A stretch of DNA of 46,151 bases. Origin: Deltaproteobacteria bacterium. GTDB taxonomy: Bacteria; Desulfobacterota; RBG-13-43-22. Shown one piece after another: positions 1 to 7,643 of this stretch. The notes under the pieces are model-generated. The model was not told where the DNA came from and made no database searches. It saw only the letters and a list, made by a program, of their open reading frames with translations. The translations under genes were made by a program, and so were the position numbers. Numbering within the stretch: the stretch's first letter is position 1; the number at the start of each line of letters is the position of its first letter. Where the stretch lies: assembly GCA_016219065.1 (NCBI GenBank), contig JACRCK010000090.1:1-46151 (forward strand), written 5' to 3'.

Positions 1-242
1 CCAGCTCCACCATCGGGTGGGAAAAGCGCCATAATGTAAACGCTGGAGAATATGGTTATTACGTAGCCAATCCTTGAACCCACAAGCGTCCTCGGTTGCC
101 GCCCTATTTTAATGTGATGGAATCGGGGTCGGCCCAGACGAACTAATTGATTTCCGTCGTATTATATCGAATCAGATGGCCATTTAGGTTCTTAAAGTGC
201 CTTTCCCCCCTCCAAAAGAGGCTTTTACGCAGCCAACCCCTG

Positions 243-356
243 CCCAGAGCCAATCGATATTTCCTCCCCAACAGGATCTGGCACATCACCCACCGCTGCC
301 ACAAGAGAGAATTTTTATTAAAATTTGCCAAAGACCGCCGGCGATTGTTACCGTAG
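243..356 (+). pseudogene. Remnant of a REP-associated (IS200-like, Y1) transposase
   Basis: The frame reads a short stretch containing NRIWHITHRCHKREFLLKFA followed by KDRRR. This closely resembles the N-terminal region of REP-associated tyrosine transposases (TnpA_REP/RAYT), where a similar block with HxTxRCHxREFLL precedes the catalytic HUH motif. The similarity stops near position 345 and the downstream HUH and tyrosine parts are absent, so only about 35 codons survive. No start codon or ribosome binding site fits this fragment. It is probably a decayed mobile-element end beside the toxin-antitoxin pair. The identification rests on remembered family sequence and the short match, so confidence is moderate. 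Confidence 0.5.
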
Positions 357-382
357 CCCGACCGTACGACATGATTTTTCGC

Positions 383-412
383 TTGCTCCCGATACGGGAA
401 CATTGGTATACT
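383..412 (+). promoter_or_regulatory. higBA promoter with an internal palindromic operator
   Basis: A -35-like TTGCTC (383-388) and a -10 TATACT (407-412) are separated by 18 bases. The perfect palindrome TCCCG-ATA-CGGGA (387-399) sits in the spacer, where a bound antitoxin would block RNA polymerase. The -10 box ends only 7 bases before the toxin ATG at 420, so the transcript would start at or very near that codon. Autoregulation by the HTH antitoxin is inferred from how HigBA systems usually work. Confidence 0.5.
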
Positions 413-419
413 ACTTTTA

Positions 420-713
420 ATGCGGATCATCTCTCGAAAGAGGCTCAGAGAATTCTGGGAGCACCACCCCGATGTGAGACAGCCGCTTCAAGCCTGGCAT
501 CAAGACACCAAGCGCGCAGTCTGGAAAAGCCCATCTGACATTAAAGCCGTCTACAGAAATGCCAGTTTTGTCGGAAAGAATAGAGTCGTGTTCAACCTTA
601 AGGGCAACGACTATAGACTGGTAGCAGCCATTCACTACGATCACGGGATTGTGTTCATCAGATTTATCGGCACCCATCAGGAGTATGACCGAATCGATGC
701 AGCCACGGTTTGA
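420..713 (+). CDS. higB: HigB-family toxin (putative mRNA interferase)
   Basis: This 97-residue basic protein has the HigB_toxin pattern: an N-terminal block MRIISRKRLREFWEHHPD, a central WKSPSDIK, the strand pair around NRVVFNLKGNDYRLV, and the closing GTHQEYDRID. The conserved H and Y/D of the last block are expected in the active region. Family members are RelE-fold ribosome-dependent RNases that cleave mRNA when the antitoxin is degraded. The family N-terminus begins exactly at this ATG, but no Shine-Dalgarno sequence precedes it. The promoter -10 lies 7 bases upstream, so translation may be leaderless. The stop is 14 bases before the antitoxin start, and the toxin-first order is typical of higBA. 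Confidence 0.88.
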   Translation: MRIISRKRLREFWEHHPDVRQPLQAWHQDTKRAVWKSPSDIKAVYRNASFVGKNRVVFNLKGNDYRLVAAIHYDHGIVFIRFIGTHQEYDRIDAATV

Positions 714-727
714 AGGAGGATCAGGGT

Positions 728-1105
728 ATGAGAGTAAGGCCAATAAAGACGGAAGCCGACTACGAGGCCATGCTCAGAGAGGTTGAGCGTCTCTTTGACG
801 CCAAACCCGGCACGGACGAGTCAGACCGACTTGAGGTTTTGACAACTCTGATTGAAGCATACGAGGAGAGGCACCATTCAATTCCCCTTCCCGACCCGGT
901 TGAGGCTATCTTGTATCATATGGAAAGCCGAGGTCTTACCCGTCGTGATTTGGAACCCTTTATCGGCAGTCGGGCACGGGTATCCGAAATTTTAAATCGA
1001 AAACGCCCCCTCACCATGGAGATGATTCGAAATCTTCATAATGGTTTGGGTATTTCCGCCGAGGTATTAATTCAAGTGTATAGGACCTTAAAAGACGCGG
1101 CCTAG
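728..1105 (+). CDS. higA: HigA-family antitoxin with XRE-type HTH
   Basis: This 125-residue protein has an acidic, Glu-rich N-terminal half (about 1-60), likely the toxin-neutralising part. A C-terminal XRE-type helix-turn-helix follows (about 64-115), recognisable in the stretch from DPVEAILYHMESRGLTRRDL through SRARVSEILNRKRPLT. The ATG at 728 is chosen over an upstream TTG at 710 because AAGGAGG (713-719) sits 8 bases before it. The gene follows higB by 14 bases and is surely cotranscribed with it. It should bind HigB and repress the pair through the palindrome at 387-399 (inferred). Confidence 0.88.
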   Translation: MRVRPIKTEADYEAMLREVERLFDAKPGTDESDRLEVLTTLIEAYEERHHSIPLPDPVEAILYHMESRGLTRRDLEPFIGSRARVSEILNRKRPLTMEMIRNLHNGLGISAEVLIQVYRTLKDAA

Positions 1106-1164
1106 CAGTGAATCCAGTTTTCGGAGCTGATTTTTTTAGGCGACCATCGGCAGACAGGCAGATT

Positions 1165-1507
1165 TTATTTTTTCCTCGGCCCTTTCGCCAGGCGGCGATG
1201 GCGGAAGAGGACATAAGTTGCCCCTGCGCCACCGTCGTAGGACTGGGCGCTGCTAAAGGCGATAACCCATTTTCGCCAGTGGCTGCGTGTCAGCCATTCG
1301 ACAACCTTGGTTTTCAAAACCGGATCACCGGGTGAAGAGATTCCTCGTCCGTGGATAATCTGGACACCCTTTCATGATATTTATCCCTGGCCATTGGTTT
1401 GAACCTTCAATGGCTTCCCGAAAGGCGCTTTCTTCGTTATCTGTTATGGGAAACCTCGTTAAGCTTTTCTCCCAATTTGCTCGCATCAGAATCCATTGAT
1501 ATTCCAT
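1165..1507 (-). pseudogene. Frameshifted Smr (MutS2-like) domain gene
   Basis: Read on the minus strand, the first part (1507 to about 1371) begins MEYQWILMRANWEKSLTRFP and runs to FREAIEGSNQWPG. The similarity then continues in another frame from about 1365 to the stop at 1165. That second frame reads KGVQIIHGRGISSPGDP, then VLKTKVVEWLTRSHWRKWVI and YDGGAGATYVLFR, the hallmark of small Smr-domain proteins (HGRG loop, GGxGAT motif). The two frames join at the run AAAGGG near 1365, so a single inserted base explains the break. Smr domains are DNA nicking or binding modules. The join could also be a sequencing error, in which case this is an intact gene of roughly 114 codons. Confidence 0.65.
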
Positions 1508-1573
1508 TCTCTATAATTATAATTGAATGAAAGACTAATCCAATCTTAATCTCAGACCTTGGGGAGGTACAAC

Positions 1574-1816
1574 ATGCACCTGTTTTGGTTTCTTCTGGTT
1601 GGGCTCGTGGCGGGCTGGCTGGCCGGCAAACTCACCAAAGGCTCCGGATTCGGCGTGGTGGGTAACATCGCGATGGGCGTGATCGGGGCCTTCATCGGCG
1701 GGTACCTCTTCCGCCTGGCCGGTATCCACGCCGGGGGCACGATTGGCAGCATCATCGTGGCGACCATCGGCGCCGTGGTGCTGGTCATCGTAGTCAAGGC
1801 CATCAAGAAGGTTTAG
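1574..1816 (+). CDS. GlsB/YeaQ/YmgE-family membrane protein
   Basis: This 80-residue, very hydrophobic protein has three predicted membrane helices (about 3-20, 30-50 and 57-76). Glycine-rich helices and the pattern GWLAGKLTKG...GNIAMGVIGAFIGG are those of the transglycosylase-associated GlsB/YeaQ/YmgE family. Members are small inner-membrane proteins induced by stress, and their biochemical role is unknown. The ATG at 1574 is preceded by GGGGAGG (1561-1567), a strong ribosome binding site. The gene stands alone, and a short palindrome followed by a T run lies just after it. Confidence 0.88.
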   Translation: MHLFWFLLVGLVAGWLAGKLTKGSGFGVVGNIAMGVIGAFIGGYLFRLAGIHAGGTIGSIIVATIGAVVLVIVVKAIKKV

Positions 1817-1821
1817 TAATC

Positions 1822-1841
1822 CGGGGCCATGGCCTTTTTTT
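1822..1841 (+). terminator. Possible weak intrinsic terminator after the GlsB-like gene
   Basis: The palindrome GGCCATGGCC (1825-1834) is followed directly by seven T residues (1835-1841), six bases after the stop codon. The stem is very short, so termination efficiency is doubtful. Confidence 0.3.
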
Positions 1842-1941
1842 CTGGTTCGATCTCCTTTGGTCGTGAATAGGGTTGCCAGGGGGTTGGACCCCGATTTGGA
1901 ATTGGAGGAGACCCCATTTAGAAACGAAAGGAAATGGCAGA

Positions 1942-2247
1942 ATGAGTGATATCATAGGAATTGCCTGGTTCAAGGACGAGGCCACTTATCGCCGGGCGCT
2001 GGCGATCTTCATCGATTCCGGAAAGATGCCCGCCAGTTTTGAAGACTGGAAAGCTCTGGTCGCCAGACAGTTGGAATTAATTAAGTATAGCGGCAATATC
2101 GCCCTTCGTGCCGACATCGATCCGAAAACATTTTCCGCCTGGTGCGCCTCTCACGGATTCAAGGCCAATTCCCAGGGGAGAATCGCGTTCGTCGACCATG
2201 TCGTGCTGGAGTATCGGAAGACCGGGGAAGGAACGGTCATTGAATAA
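1942..2247 (+). CDS. Conserved hypothetical protein, about 101 residues
   Basis: This 101-residue soluble protein has no signal peptide or membrane segment. It opens MSDIIGIAWFKDEATYRRAL and contains ADIDPKTFSAWCASHGFKAN near residues 60-80. The general pattern (an aromatic start, a helical middle with W and K/R-rich stretches, then an I/V-D-P-x-T-F-x-x-W-C block) recalls a widespread small hypothetical family of proteobacteria whose function I do not know. The ATG at 1942 is chosen over an upstream in-frame start near 1873 because AAAGGA lies about 10 bases before it. Its neighbours, a membrane protein and an acyltransferase, do not suggest a role. Confidence 0.7.
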   Translation: MSDIIGIAWFKDEATYRRALAIFIDSGKMPASFEDWKALVARQLELIKYSGNIALRADIDPKTFSAWCASHGFKANSQGRIAFVDHVVLEYRKTGEGTVIE

Positions 2248-2285
2248 CTCGAATTTCCTATTAAACCAAGGAGTTTTGGAATCAG

Positions 2286-3230
2286 ATGCTTAATTTTTTA
2301 CCGTTTAAAATACTGGGCTTGCTGTCAGCAGTCCTTTTGGGTCTCAATGTGCTGTTTTGGGTAAGCCTCCTTTTTTTCTTCTCCCTTTTAAAATTTCTGC
2401 TGCCCTGGCCGCCTTGGCGCCGGGGTTTCGACCGGATTTTACCTTGGATTGCGGAGAATTGGATTTCCTGCAACAGCGGCTGGATGCGACTGACGCAAAA
2501 AACCCGTTGGGACGTGCAGGGGCTTGACGATTTAAATTATCATCAATGGTATCTGGTTATCGGCAACCACCAATCCTGGGCCGACATTTTCGTCATGCAG
2601 CATCTACTCAACCGCCGCATTCGCCTCCTCAAATTTTTCTTGAAACGTGAACTCATCTGGGTGCCGGTAATAGGACTGGCCTGGTGGGCGCTGGACTTTC
2701 CGTTCCTGCGGCGCCATACTGCCGAGTATCTAAAAAAGCATCCCCGACAAAAAGGCAAGGATTTGATCACGACGCGCAAGGCCTGCGAAAAATTCGCGCG
2801 TCATCCGACCAGCCTGATGAATTTTCTTGAAGGCACCCGTTTCTCCGGGGCCAAGCACCAACGACAGCAATCGCCCTATGAATATCTTTTACGTCCGAAA
2901 TCCGGAGGTCTGGCGCAGGCATTAAACGTGCTGGGGGAAAAGTTCCATTTCCTGCTGAACATTACCATAGTATATCCCGACGGCATTCCGACTTTCTGGA
3001 AGTTCCTCTGCGGCAAGGTCAATCGGGTGGGGGTGCACTTTCAGACCATTGAAATTCCCTGGAATTTCCGCCAAGGGGATTACGCCGGTGATCAAGTCTT
3101 CCGGGAGACGTTTCACCAATGGATCCACCAATTGTGGCGGGAAAAAGATCTGAGAATTCAATTGCTTCTAGACGAAGCCGGTTGTATAAAAAACTCGGAT
3201 TGTTTGCCACTGTGCCTACCAGGCTCATAA
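2286..3230 (+). CDS. PlsC/YihG-type lysophospholipid acyltransferase
   Basis: This 314-residue protein has hydrophobic N-terminal segments (about 5-45), followed by a PlsC-type acyltransferase domain. The catalytic HX4D motif appears as NHQSWAD (about residues 93-99) and the acceptor-binding motif as EGTR (about 182-185). The family transfers an acyl chain from acyl-CoA or acyl-ACP to a lysophospholipid-like acceptor at the inner membrane face. Length and motif spacing suit the YihG subfamily better than canonical PlsC, which is shorter. An AAGGAG (2269-2274) lies 11 bases before the ATG. The gene ends 24 bases before the convergent ankyrin gene. The acceptor lipid cannot be read from the sequence. 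Confidence 0.85.
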   Translation: MLNFLPFKILGLLSAVLLGLNVLFWVSLLFFFSLLKFLLPWPPWRRGFDRILPWIAENWISCNSGWMRLTQKTRWDVQGLDDLNYHQWYLVIGNHQSWADIFVMQHLLNRRIRLLKFFLKRELIWVPVIGLAWWALDFPFLRRHTAEYLKKHPRQKGKDLITTRKACEKFARHPTSLMNFLEGTRFSGAKHQRQQSPYEYLLRPKSGGLAQALNVLGEKFHFLLNITIVYPDGIPTFWKFLCGKVNRVGVHFQTIEIPWNFRQGDYAGDQVFRETFHQWIHQLWREKDLRIQLLLDEAGCIKNSDCLPLCLPGS

Positions 3231-3254
3231 CGAAATTTGCCAAGACACCCTGAT

Positions 3255-4448
3255 TTACCTGGCCCCGGCCTGGATCAGCAACCCCTTGATCTCCCGGCAT
3301 TTCATCTGCTCCGCCAACCACAGCGGCGTCTGCCCTTCGGCGTTTTTGTCGTTGACCCGGGCCCCGGCCTCGATCAGCGCCTTGACCACCTTGCCCAGAT
3401 CGCAGCGATAGGCGGCCAAGTGGAGGGGGGTCCTTCCGAAATCGTCTTTTTGGTTGACGTCGGCGCCGGAGGCGATCATCCGGAGGACCTGTTCCGGCGG
3501 GGATATGGCCAGGGCCGTATGGAGGGGAAATTTCAGACCCGGGGGGGAGTCGGCGGCCGTACCGGATGGCGGAGGCGTTTTGGCCGTCGGGGCCCGGCCA
3601 CCGTCCAGCAGCCGGATCTCCGTTTTTCCTCCCGGTGTCTCGGATATTTTCGGCGGCCTGGCGGCGGGCCGGCCGGCCAGTTCCTCCGACAACGGTTTGG
3701 CCGGCAGCAGTTCATAGGTGAATTCCAGTTCCGCCCATTTTTTCACCACATCGATTTGCAACTCGGCGATTTCCCCGTAAAAGGCCAGGGTCCGCCGGTT
3801 CCGACCGTCTTGCGTCGTTGTCTGATTGAAGGCGTCCCGGACCAGTCGCCGCCCCGAGGCGTCATAGGCCCGCACCGGCCCCAGGGCGGGATTCAAAAAA
3901 AACATTTCCTCGATGTTCGGGTCCGGGTAGCTGACATACGGTCCATCGAACACCGGGTCCCCCGGGCCGCCAGGGCCCTTTCCTTTTTTAAAAACCCGGG
4001 TGGCGATTTCCAGCGGATACCTGATTTTCCCCGCCCCCCGGACTTTCGAAAATTCAAGCGCCCCGGATCCCGTTTTCTTCCGCAATTGGATCTCCCGGGA
4101 AAAAGTGCGCTCATCCGTTCCCCCCGTCCGTTCGAAAGGGATCCCTTGACCCCGGCTATCGAAGAGTTCGGGATCCCCGAACTCCACCAGGGCGTAGGCG
4201 CTGTTGTCGATCTCCGGAAGGTAGACTACTACCTTCGGCGTGTTGAATTCCAGGGCCGCGCTGCTGCGGCCGGAGACAACCTTCAGGCCGTTCCGGACGC
4301 CCGGACCCGCCATAGACTTAAAAGCCGGCCGGCGCGGATTTTCCACGTATTGCGGCGGGTTCAACAGCACCGCTTTCGGCGGCTGGGCATAGGCCCCGGC
4401 GGCCAAAACCAGGCAGAGGGCAGGCAGAAAAAAAGGTATCGATTTCAT
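3255..4448 (-). CDS. Secreted protein with C-terminal ankyrin repeats
   Basis: This 397-residue protein has a Sec signal peptide (about 1-20, ending around AGAYAQ). Residues 25-250 form a domain I do not recognise, predicted to be beta-rich and containing several charged strands. A Pro/Ala-rich linker follows (about 250-300). The C-terminus carries about three ankyrin repeats, visible as PLHTALAI, GRTPLHLAAYRC and GQTPLWLAEQMK with ALIEAGARVN between them. Ankyrin repeats mediate protein-protein contacts, and the export signal places these in the periplasm or outside. ATG 4448 is preceded by AGGGGG about 8 bases upstream and is preferred to the adjacent TTG at 4451. It converges with the acyltransferase gene. 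Confidence 0.8.
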   Translation of the reverse strand: MKSIPFFLPALCLVLAAGAYAQPPKAVLLNPPQYVENPRRPAFKSMAGPGVRNGLKVVSGRSSAALEFNTPKVVVYLPEIDNSAYALVEFGDPELFDSRGQGIPFERTGGTDERTFSREIQLRKKTGSGALEFSKVRGAGKIRYPLEIATRVFKKGKGPGGPGDPVFDGPYVSYPDPNIEEMFFLNPALGPVRAYDASGRRLVRDAFNQTTTQDGRNRRTLAFYGEIAELQIDVVKKWAELEFTYELLPAKPLSEELAGRPAARPPKISETPGGKTEIRLLDGGRAPTAKTPPPSGTAADSPPGLKFPLHTALAISPPEQVLRMIASGADVNQKDDFGRTPLHLAAYRCDLGKVVKALIEAGARVNDKNAEGQTPLWLAEQMKCREIKGLLIQAGAR

Positions 4449-4717
4449 CAAAGACCCCCTAAAATAGATGCCGGCGGTTATTTGGGAATAGGCCGATTAT
4501 GGGAGTTCCCCTGAAATCTGACCAGAAAACCGGGTTAAATTTTTTGGCAATTTTAACAAATAGCTGCATAAAAGGAAACCTAGGACTACAGCCAATTACC
4601 GGCAGGGCGGGAAAATTCGAAATCGACTTACCCAATTCTCGGATCACCATATTGCCGACGATGATCAGGCCGGCTTTTGCCGACCCTAAGGACGGACAAC
4701 GAAAGTAAAAATAAATC

Positions 4718-5236
4718 ATGACCTCTATCATTATGCTATTCATCGGTTTACTGGTGGGCTGGTTCATTTCCAGGTCGAAACGCGAGATGACGCCCAATCC
4801 CTTTGAAATTTTTTACGCCACCGTTGTATTGATCAGCATCGGGTTTGGCTCCATTTTATTTGGCTTTATTCCCCACCTCTTCCTTTCCGATCAAATAGCC
4901 AGGAACATCGGCTGGCCTACGGGCAGTCCCTTTCAATTGGAAGTCGGCATGCATGACGGGAGCTGGGGAATATTGGGGTTGTTATCTTATAAATATCGCA
5001 AGGGCTTCATTCAGGCCACGGTAATCGGATTTTCGGTATTTTTAATAATGGCCGGCGGGAATCACCTGAGAGAAATGATCGTCCTGGGCAACTATTCTCC
5101 GTATAACGTTCAGTTCATTCTCGGTGACCTGGTGCCGGCCGTAGTATTCCTGATGCTGGCCTATTACTATTCGAAGCATCAATCCGACAACGGGCCGACA
5201 GAAGACAACAACCTTGGAACGGCTGGGATTGTCTGA
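4718..5236 (+). CDS. DUF6790-like integral membrane protein
   Basis: This 172-residue protein has about five hydrophobic segments (near 3-18, 30-52, 85-92, 100-118 and 132-150). A polar loop contains the motif IGWPTGSPFQLEVGMHDGS, which I associate with the DUF6790 family of uncharacterised membrane proteins. The C-terminal 25 residues are polar. There is no strong ribosome binding site before the ATG at 4718, and a second in-frame ATG at 4733 is possible. The preceding 270 bases (4449-4717) contain no convincing gene. Function is unknown, and the family name is given from memory of the motif. Confidence 0.7.
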   Translation: MTSIIMLFIGLLVGWFISRSKREMTPNPFEIFYATVVLISIGFGSILFGFIPHLFLSDQIARNIGWPTGSPFQLEVGMHDGSWGILGLLSYKYRKGFIQATVIGFSVFLIMAGGNHLREMIVLGNYSPYNVQFILGDLVPAVVFLMLAYYYSKHQSDNGPTEDNNLGTAGIV

Positions 5237-5279
5237 TGTATCACAGAATTTAAAACAGATGAATCAGATCGCCTGAAAA

Positions 5280-5747
5280 ATGTGCTACCTAGTGTACCTG
5301 TCGACCGACAGCCCGAAGGACTTGACCGAGCGCAATTCCGACCTCGTCCGCTTCGAGAAGGTGACCGAAGGCCATTTCGATCCCGGCCTCGCCCTGCTTG
5401 CTTTCCCGAATCAATGGTACGTGGGCTCCAAATCGGGCTGCAGTTGCACCTTCCGGCACCTGCACCCTTCGTCGATCGCACTCGGTTTCTCCGAACCCGA
5501 AGACTGGTATCCGGAGGGGCGGGACGAACTCGACGCCACCCGGGAATTGTACGCCGCCCTCAGCGAAATCCTGTCCTCGGGTGCCCGGCTTGACCTGTTG
5601 GACCGTTGGGAAGGATCTCAGCCCGAGGATATAACGACTCTCGTTGTCTCCTTCGACCAAGTGTCACCGGGGGCCTTCCGCCTGTTTGAGAGCCACAAAT
5701 TCATACTCGAGAAGGATGAAGTCAGTGACCCGGTTTCTGGAAAATAA
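5280..5747 (+). CDS. Conserved hypothetical protein (MCYLVYLST family)
   Basis: This 155-residue soluble protein begins MCYLVYLSTDSPKDL and contains a Cys pair in GCSCTFRH (about residues 53-60). An acidic segment follows, PEDWYPEGRDELDATRELY. The N-terminal MCYLVYLST plus a downstream CxC-FRH block recurs in uncharacterised proteobacterial proteins. I do not know a function, but the clustered Cys and His residues could bind a metal. Translation starts 43 bases after the preceding gene with only a weak upstream purine stretch. The following Cys-rich gene is 30 bases downstream, so the two could be cotranscribed. Confidence 0.7.
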   Translation: MCYLVYLSTDSPKDLTERNSDLVRFEKVTEGHFDPGLALLAFPNQWYVGSKSGCSCTFRHLHPSSIALGFSEPEDWYPEGRDELDATRELYAALSEILSSGARLDLLDRWEGSQPEDITTLVVSFDQVSPGAFRLFESHKFILEKDEVSDPVSGK

Positions 5748-5777
5748 AATTCAAGAGCAAGCCCCGGCAACACCATC

Positions 5778-6239
5778 ATGACGCAAACCTCCCGAAGGAA
5801 TATGACTAGGACGCCAAGAAGATCGCCGCAGGCGGATGGGTTCCGAACGACGCTGATCGCTCCCTGTGGCATGGATTGCCGCCTGTGCCGGGCTTATGGA
5901 AGAGATAAGCGCGCCTGCCCCGGTTGTCGAGGCGACGACAGCACCAAAGCAAAAACCCGTATTACGTGTCCAATCAAGAATTGCGAGCGAATCGTGCCGG
6001 GGAAAGTTCGGTTCTGTTTCCACTGTGACGGCTTTCCATGCGATCGGCTGGGTCATTTGGATAAGCGCTACAGAACCAAGTACGGTATGAGCATGATCGA
6101 CAATCTCGAGCGGATCAAGAAAGTCGGAATCAGGCAATTCATCCGTCACGAAAAGGAAAAGTGGACCTGCCCCGAATGCGGCGGGATCCTATGTGTTCAC
6201 GAGTCGCAATGCCTTACCTGCCTCAACCAGTGGCGTTAG
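5778..6239 (+). CDS. DUF3795-like cysteine-rich protein
   Basis: This 153-residue protein carries a series of Cys motifs: APCGMDCRLCRAYGRDKRAC, CPGCR, CPIKNCE, FCFHCDGFPCDRL, and a C-terminal zinc ribbon CPECGG...CLTC. The CGxxCxxC plus CxGC arrangement is that of DUF3795, common in anaerobes and presumably a metal or Fe-S binding protein. The C-terminal ribbon looks like an added zinc finger. The start may be 5778 or 5802, and neither has a strong ribosome binding site. There is no signal peptide, so the protein is cytoplasmic. Function is unknown. Confidence 0.75.
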   Translation: MTQTSRRNMTRTPRRSPQADGFRTTLIAPCGMDCRLCRAYGRDKRACPGCRGDDSTKAKTRITCPIKNCERIVPGKVRFCFHCDGFPCDRLGHLDKRYRTKYGMSMIDNLERIKKVGIRQFIRHEKEKWTCPECGGILCVHESQCLTCLNQWR

Positions 6240-6549
6240 GACCCGTACGGCCATCAGCCGGCAGCAAGCGGGAATGGACCTGTGCGCGACCGGTGCCAGG
6301 GGGAGGGAACTTTTTCCTCCGACTTGGCCGGGTCTGCCGGAGATTTGTTGACAATCGCAATAATTCCAGTAGGGTATAAACAGTCTGGCCGGTCAACGCG
6401 GCCGGCTTCGTGAAGGAGTATCCGCACCTCTGGGAAGCGGAGCCGTGAGCGACGCTAAAACGGCCCCGAACGGTTGACGGTGCCTGCAATTGGTTTCAAT
6501 TTGATTGGAGAATGGACTCTATAACGCTGCCACACCAAGGAGGCAAAAC
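6240..6549. other. Gene-free stretch upstream of the TRAP binding protein
   Basis: No gene is supported in these 310 bases. TTGACA at 6348-6353 is followed by TATAAA at 6375-6380, but the 21-base spacing is too long for a standard sigma-70 promoter. A second weak candidate is TTGACG at 6474-6479. GC content is moderate and no strong hairpin is visible. Confidence 0.4.
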
Positions 6550-7605
6550 ATGAACCAGTGTCTTAAAGTGATGGTTTTGTTGGTCGGCATCATCTTTTTA
6601 AGCGGATCCTACTCCGGGGCCGAAGTGATCAAACTGAAAGCCGCCAATTATCTGCCCACCACGCACAAGATGTCGCTCCTGACCGATAAATTTTGTCAGG
6701 AGATCAAGAAACGGACCAACGGCCGGGTGGAGATCACCTACTACCCGGGCGGCACGCTGCTCAACCCGTCCCAGATGTTCAACGGCATCAACACGGGTAT
6801 CGCGGACATCGGCGTTTCCCACATTCAGTACACCCGGGGACGTTTCCCCGTGACCGAAATATTCGATCTGCCCCTGGGCTTCCCGAGCGGCTGGGTGGCC
6901 ACGCAGGTGAGCAGCGACTTTTACCACAAATTCAAGCCCAGCGAGTGGGACAGCGTCCATCTCCTCTACCTCAATACCTCGGGGCCGCTGATCCTCCAGA
7001 CCATCAAAAAGCCCGTCAAGACCCTGGAGGATTTAAAAGGGCTGAAGATCCGGGGCACCGGGCAGATGACCGAGGTCCTGAAGGCCCTGGGCGCCGTGGC
7101 GGTCCCCCTGCCCATGCCCGATGTCTATGAATCCCTGCGCCGGGGCGTGATCGAAGGCATCATGGTGGACCTCTCGACCCTCAAGTACTGGCGGTTCGCG
7201 GAGTTGGTCAGTTACGTCACCTCCACCTGGAATCTGGGAACCGGCATTACCTTCTATTGCGCCATGAATAAAAACAAGTGGAACAGCCTGCCGCCCGACA
7301 TCCAGAAGATTTTTACCGAACTGGCCGCGGAAGCCAAAGACTGGCAGGGGGCCCTCTGGAACGAAATGGATATCGAGGGGGTCGAAGCCTTCAAGGCGAA
7401 AGGGGGCCAGATCATCCCGCTTTCCGATGCGGAAGTCCTGAAGTGGAAGAAGGCCGTCGAGCCGTTGATCGGAGACTACAAGAAGGACCTGATCGCCAAA
7501 GGCTACAAGGCCTCCGAGGTCGATCACTGGTTGAGCTTCATCAAAGAGCGGATCGAGTATTGGAAAAAGGAAGAGAAACAGCGGAAAATAGCCGGTCCCT
7601 TTTAG
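6550..7605 (+). CDS. TRAP transporter solute-binding protein, DctP family
   Basis: This 351-residue exported protein has a signal peptide (about 1-23, hydrophobic VMVLLVGIIFLSG). The DctP fold is visible in LKAANYLPTTHKMS, ITYYPGGTLLNPSQMFNGI, and the TRAP signature region LKGLKIRGTGQMTEVLKALGAVAVPLP followed by DVYESLRRGVIEG. The conserved Arg of KIRG normally clamps the substrate carboxylate. Such proteins deliver organic acids to DctQM permeases, but neither DctQ nor DctM is in this window. ATG 6550 follows AAGGAGG (6537-6543). The URO-D-like gene starts 38 bases after its stop, so the two probably form an operon. The ligand is unknown. Confidence 0.9.
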   Translation: MNQCLKVMVLLVGIIFLSGSYSGAEVIKLKAANYLPTTHKMSLLTDKFCQEIKKRTNGRVEITYYPGGTLLNPSQMFNGINTGIADIGVSHIQYTRGRFPVTEIFDLPLGFPSGWVATQVSSDFYHKFKPSEWDSVHLLYLNTSGPLILQTIKKPVKTLEDLKGLKIRGTGQMTEVLKALGAVAVPLPMPDVYESLRRGVIEGIMVDLSTLKYWRFAELVSYVTSTWNLGTGITFYCAMNKNKWNSLPPDIQKIFTELAAEAKDWQGALWNEMDIEGVEAFKAKGGQIIPLSDAEVLKWKKAVEPLIGDYKKDLIAKGYKASEVDHWLSFIKERIEYWKKEEKQRKIAGPF

Positions 7606-7643
7606 TAAAAGCGGGCCGGGAATCGAATTACCGGGAGGAAAGA

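Noticed and set aside
3237-4514. Plus-strand frame of 425 codons
   Set aside because: It lies antisense to the ankyrin protein gene, which has a signal peptide, a ribosome site and recognisable repeats. The antisense product is Pro/Gly/Arg-rich with no domain.
4459-4797. Minus-strand 112-codon frame upstream of the ankyrin gene
   Set aside because: It overlaps the DUF6790-like gene, and has no ribosome binding site or recognisable motif.
6348-6380. Sigma-70 promoter TTGACA...TATAAA
   Set aside because: The 21-base spacing is outside the normal range, so it is mentioned only in the gap description.
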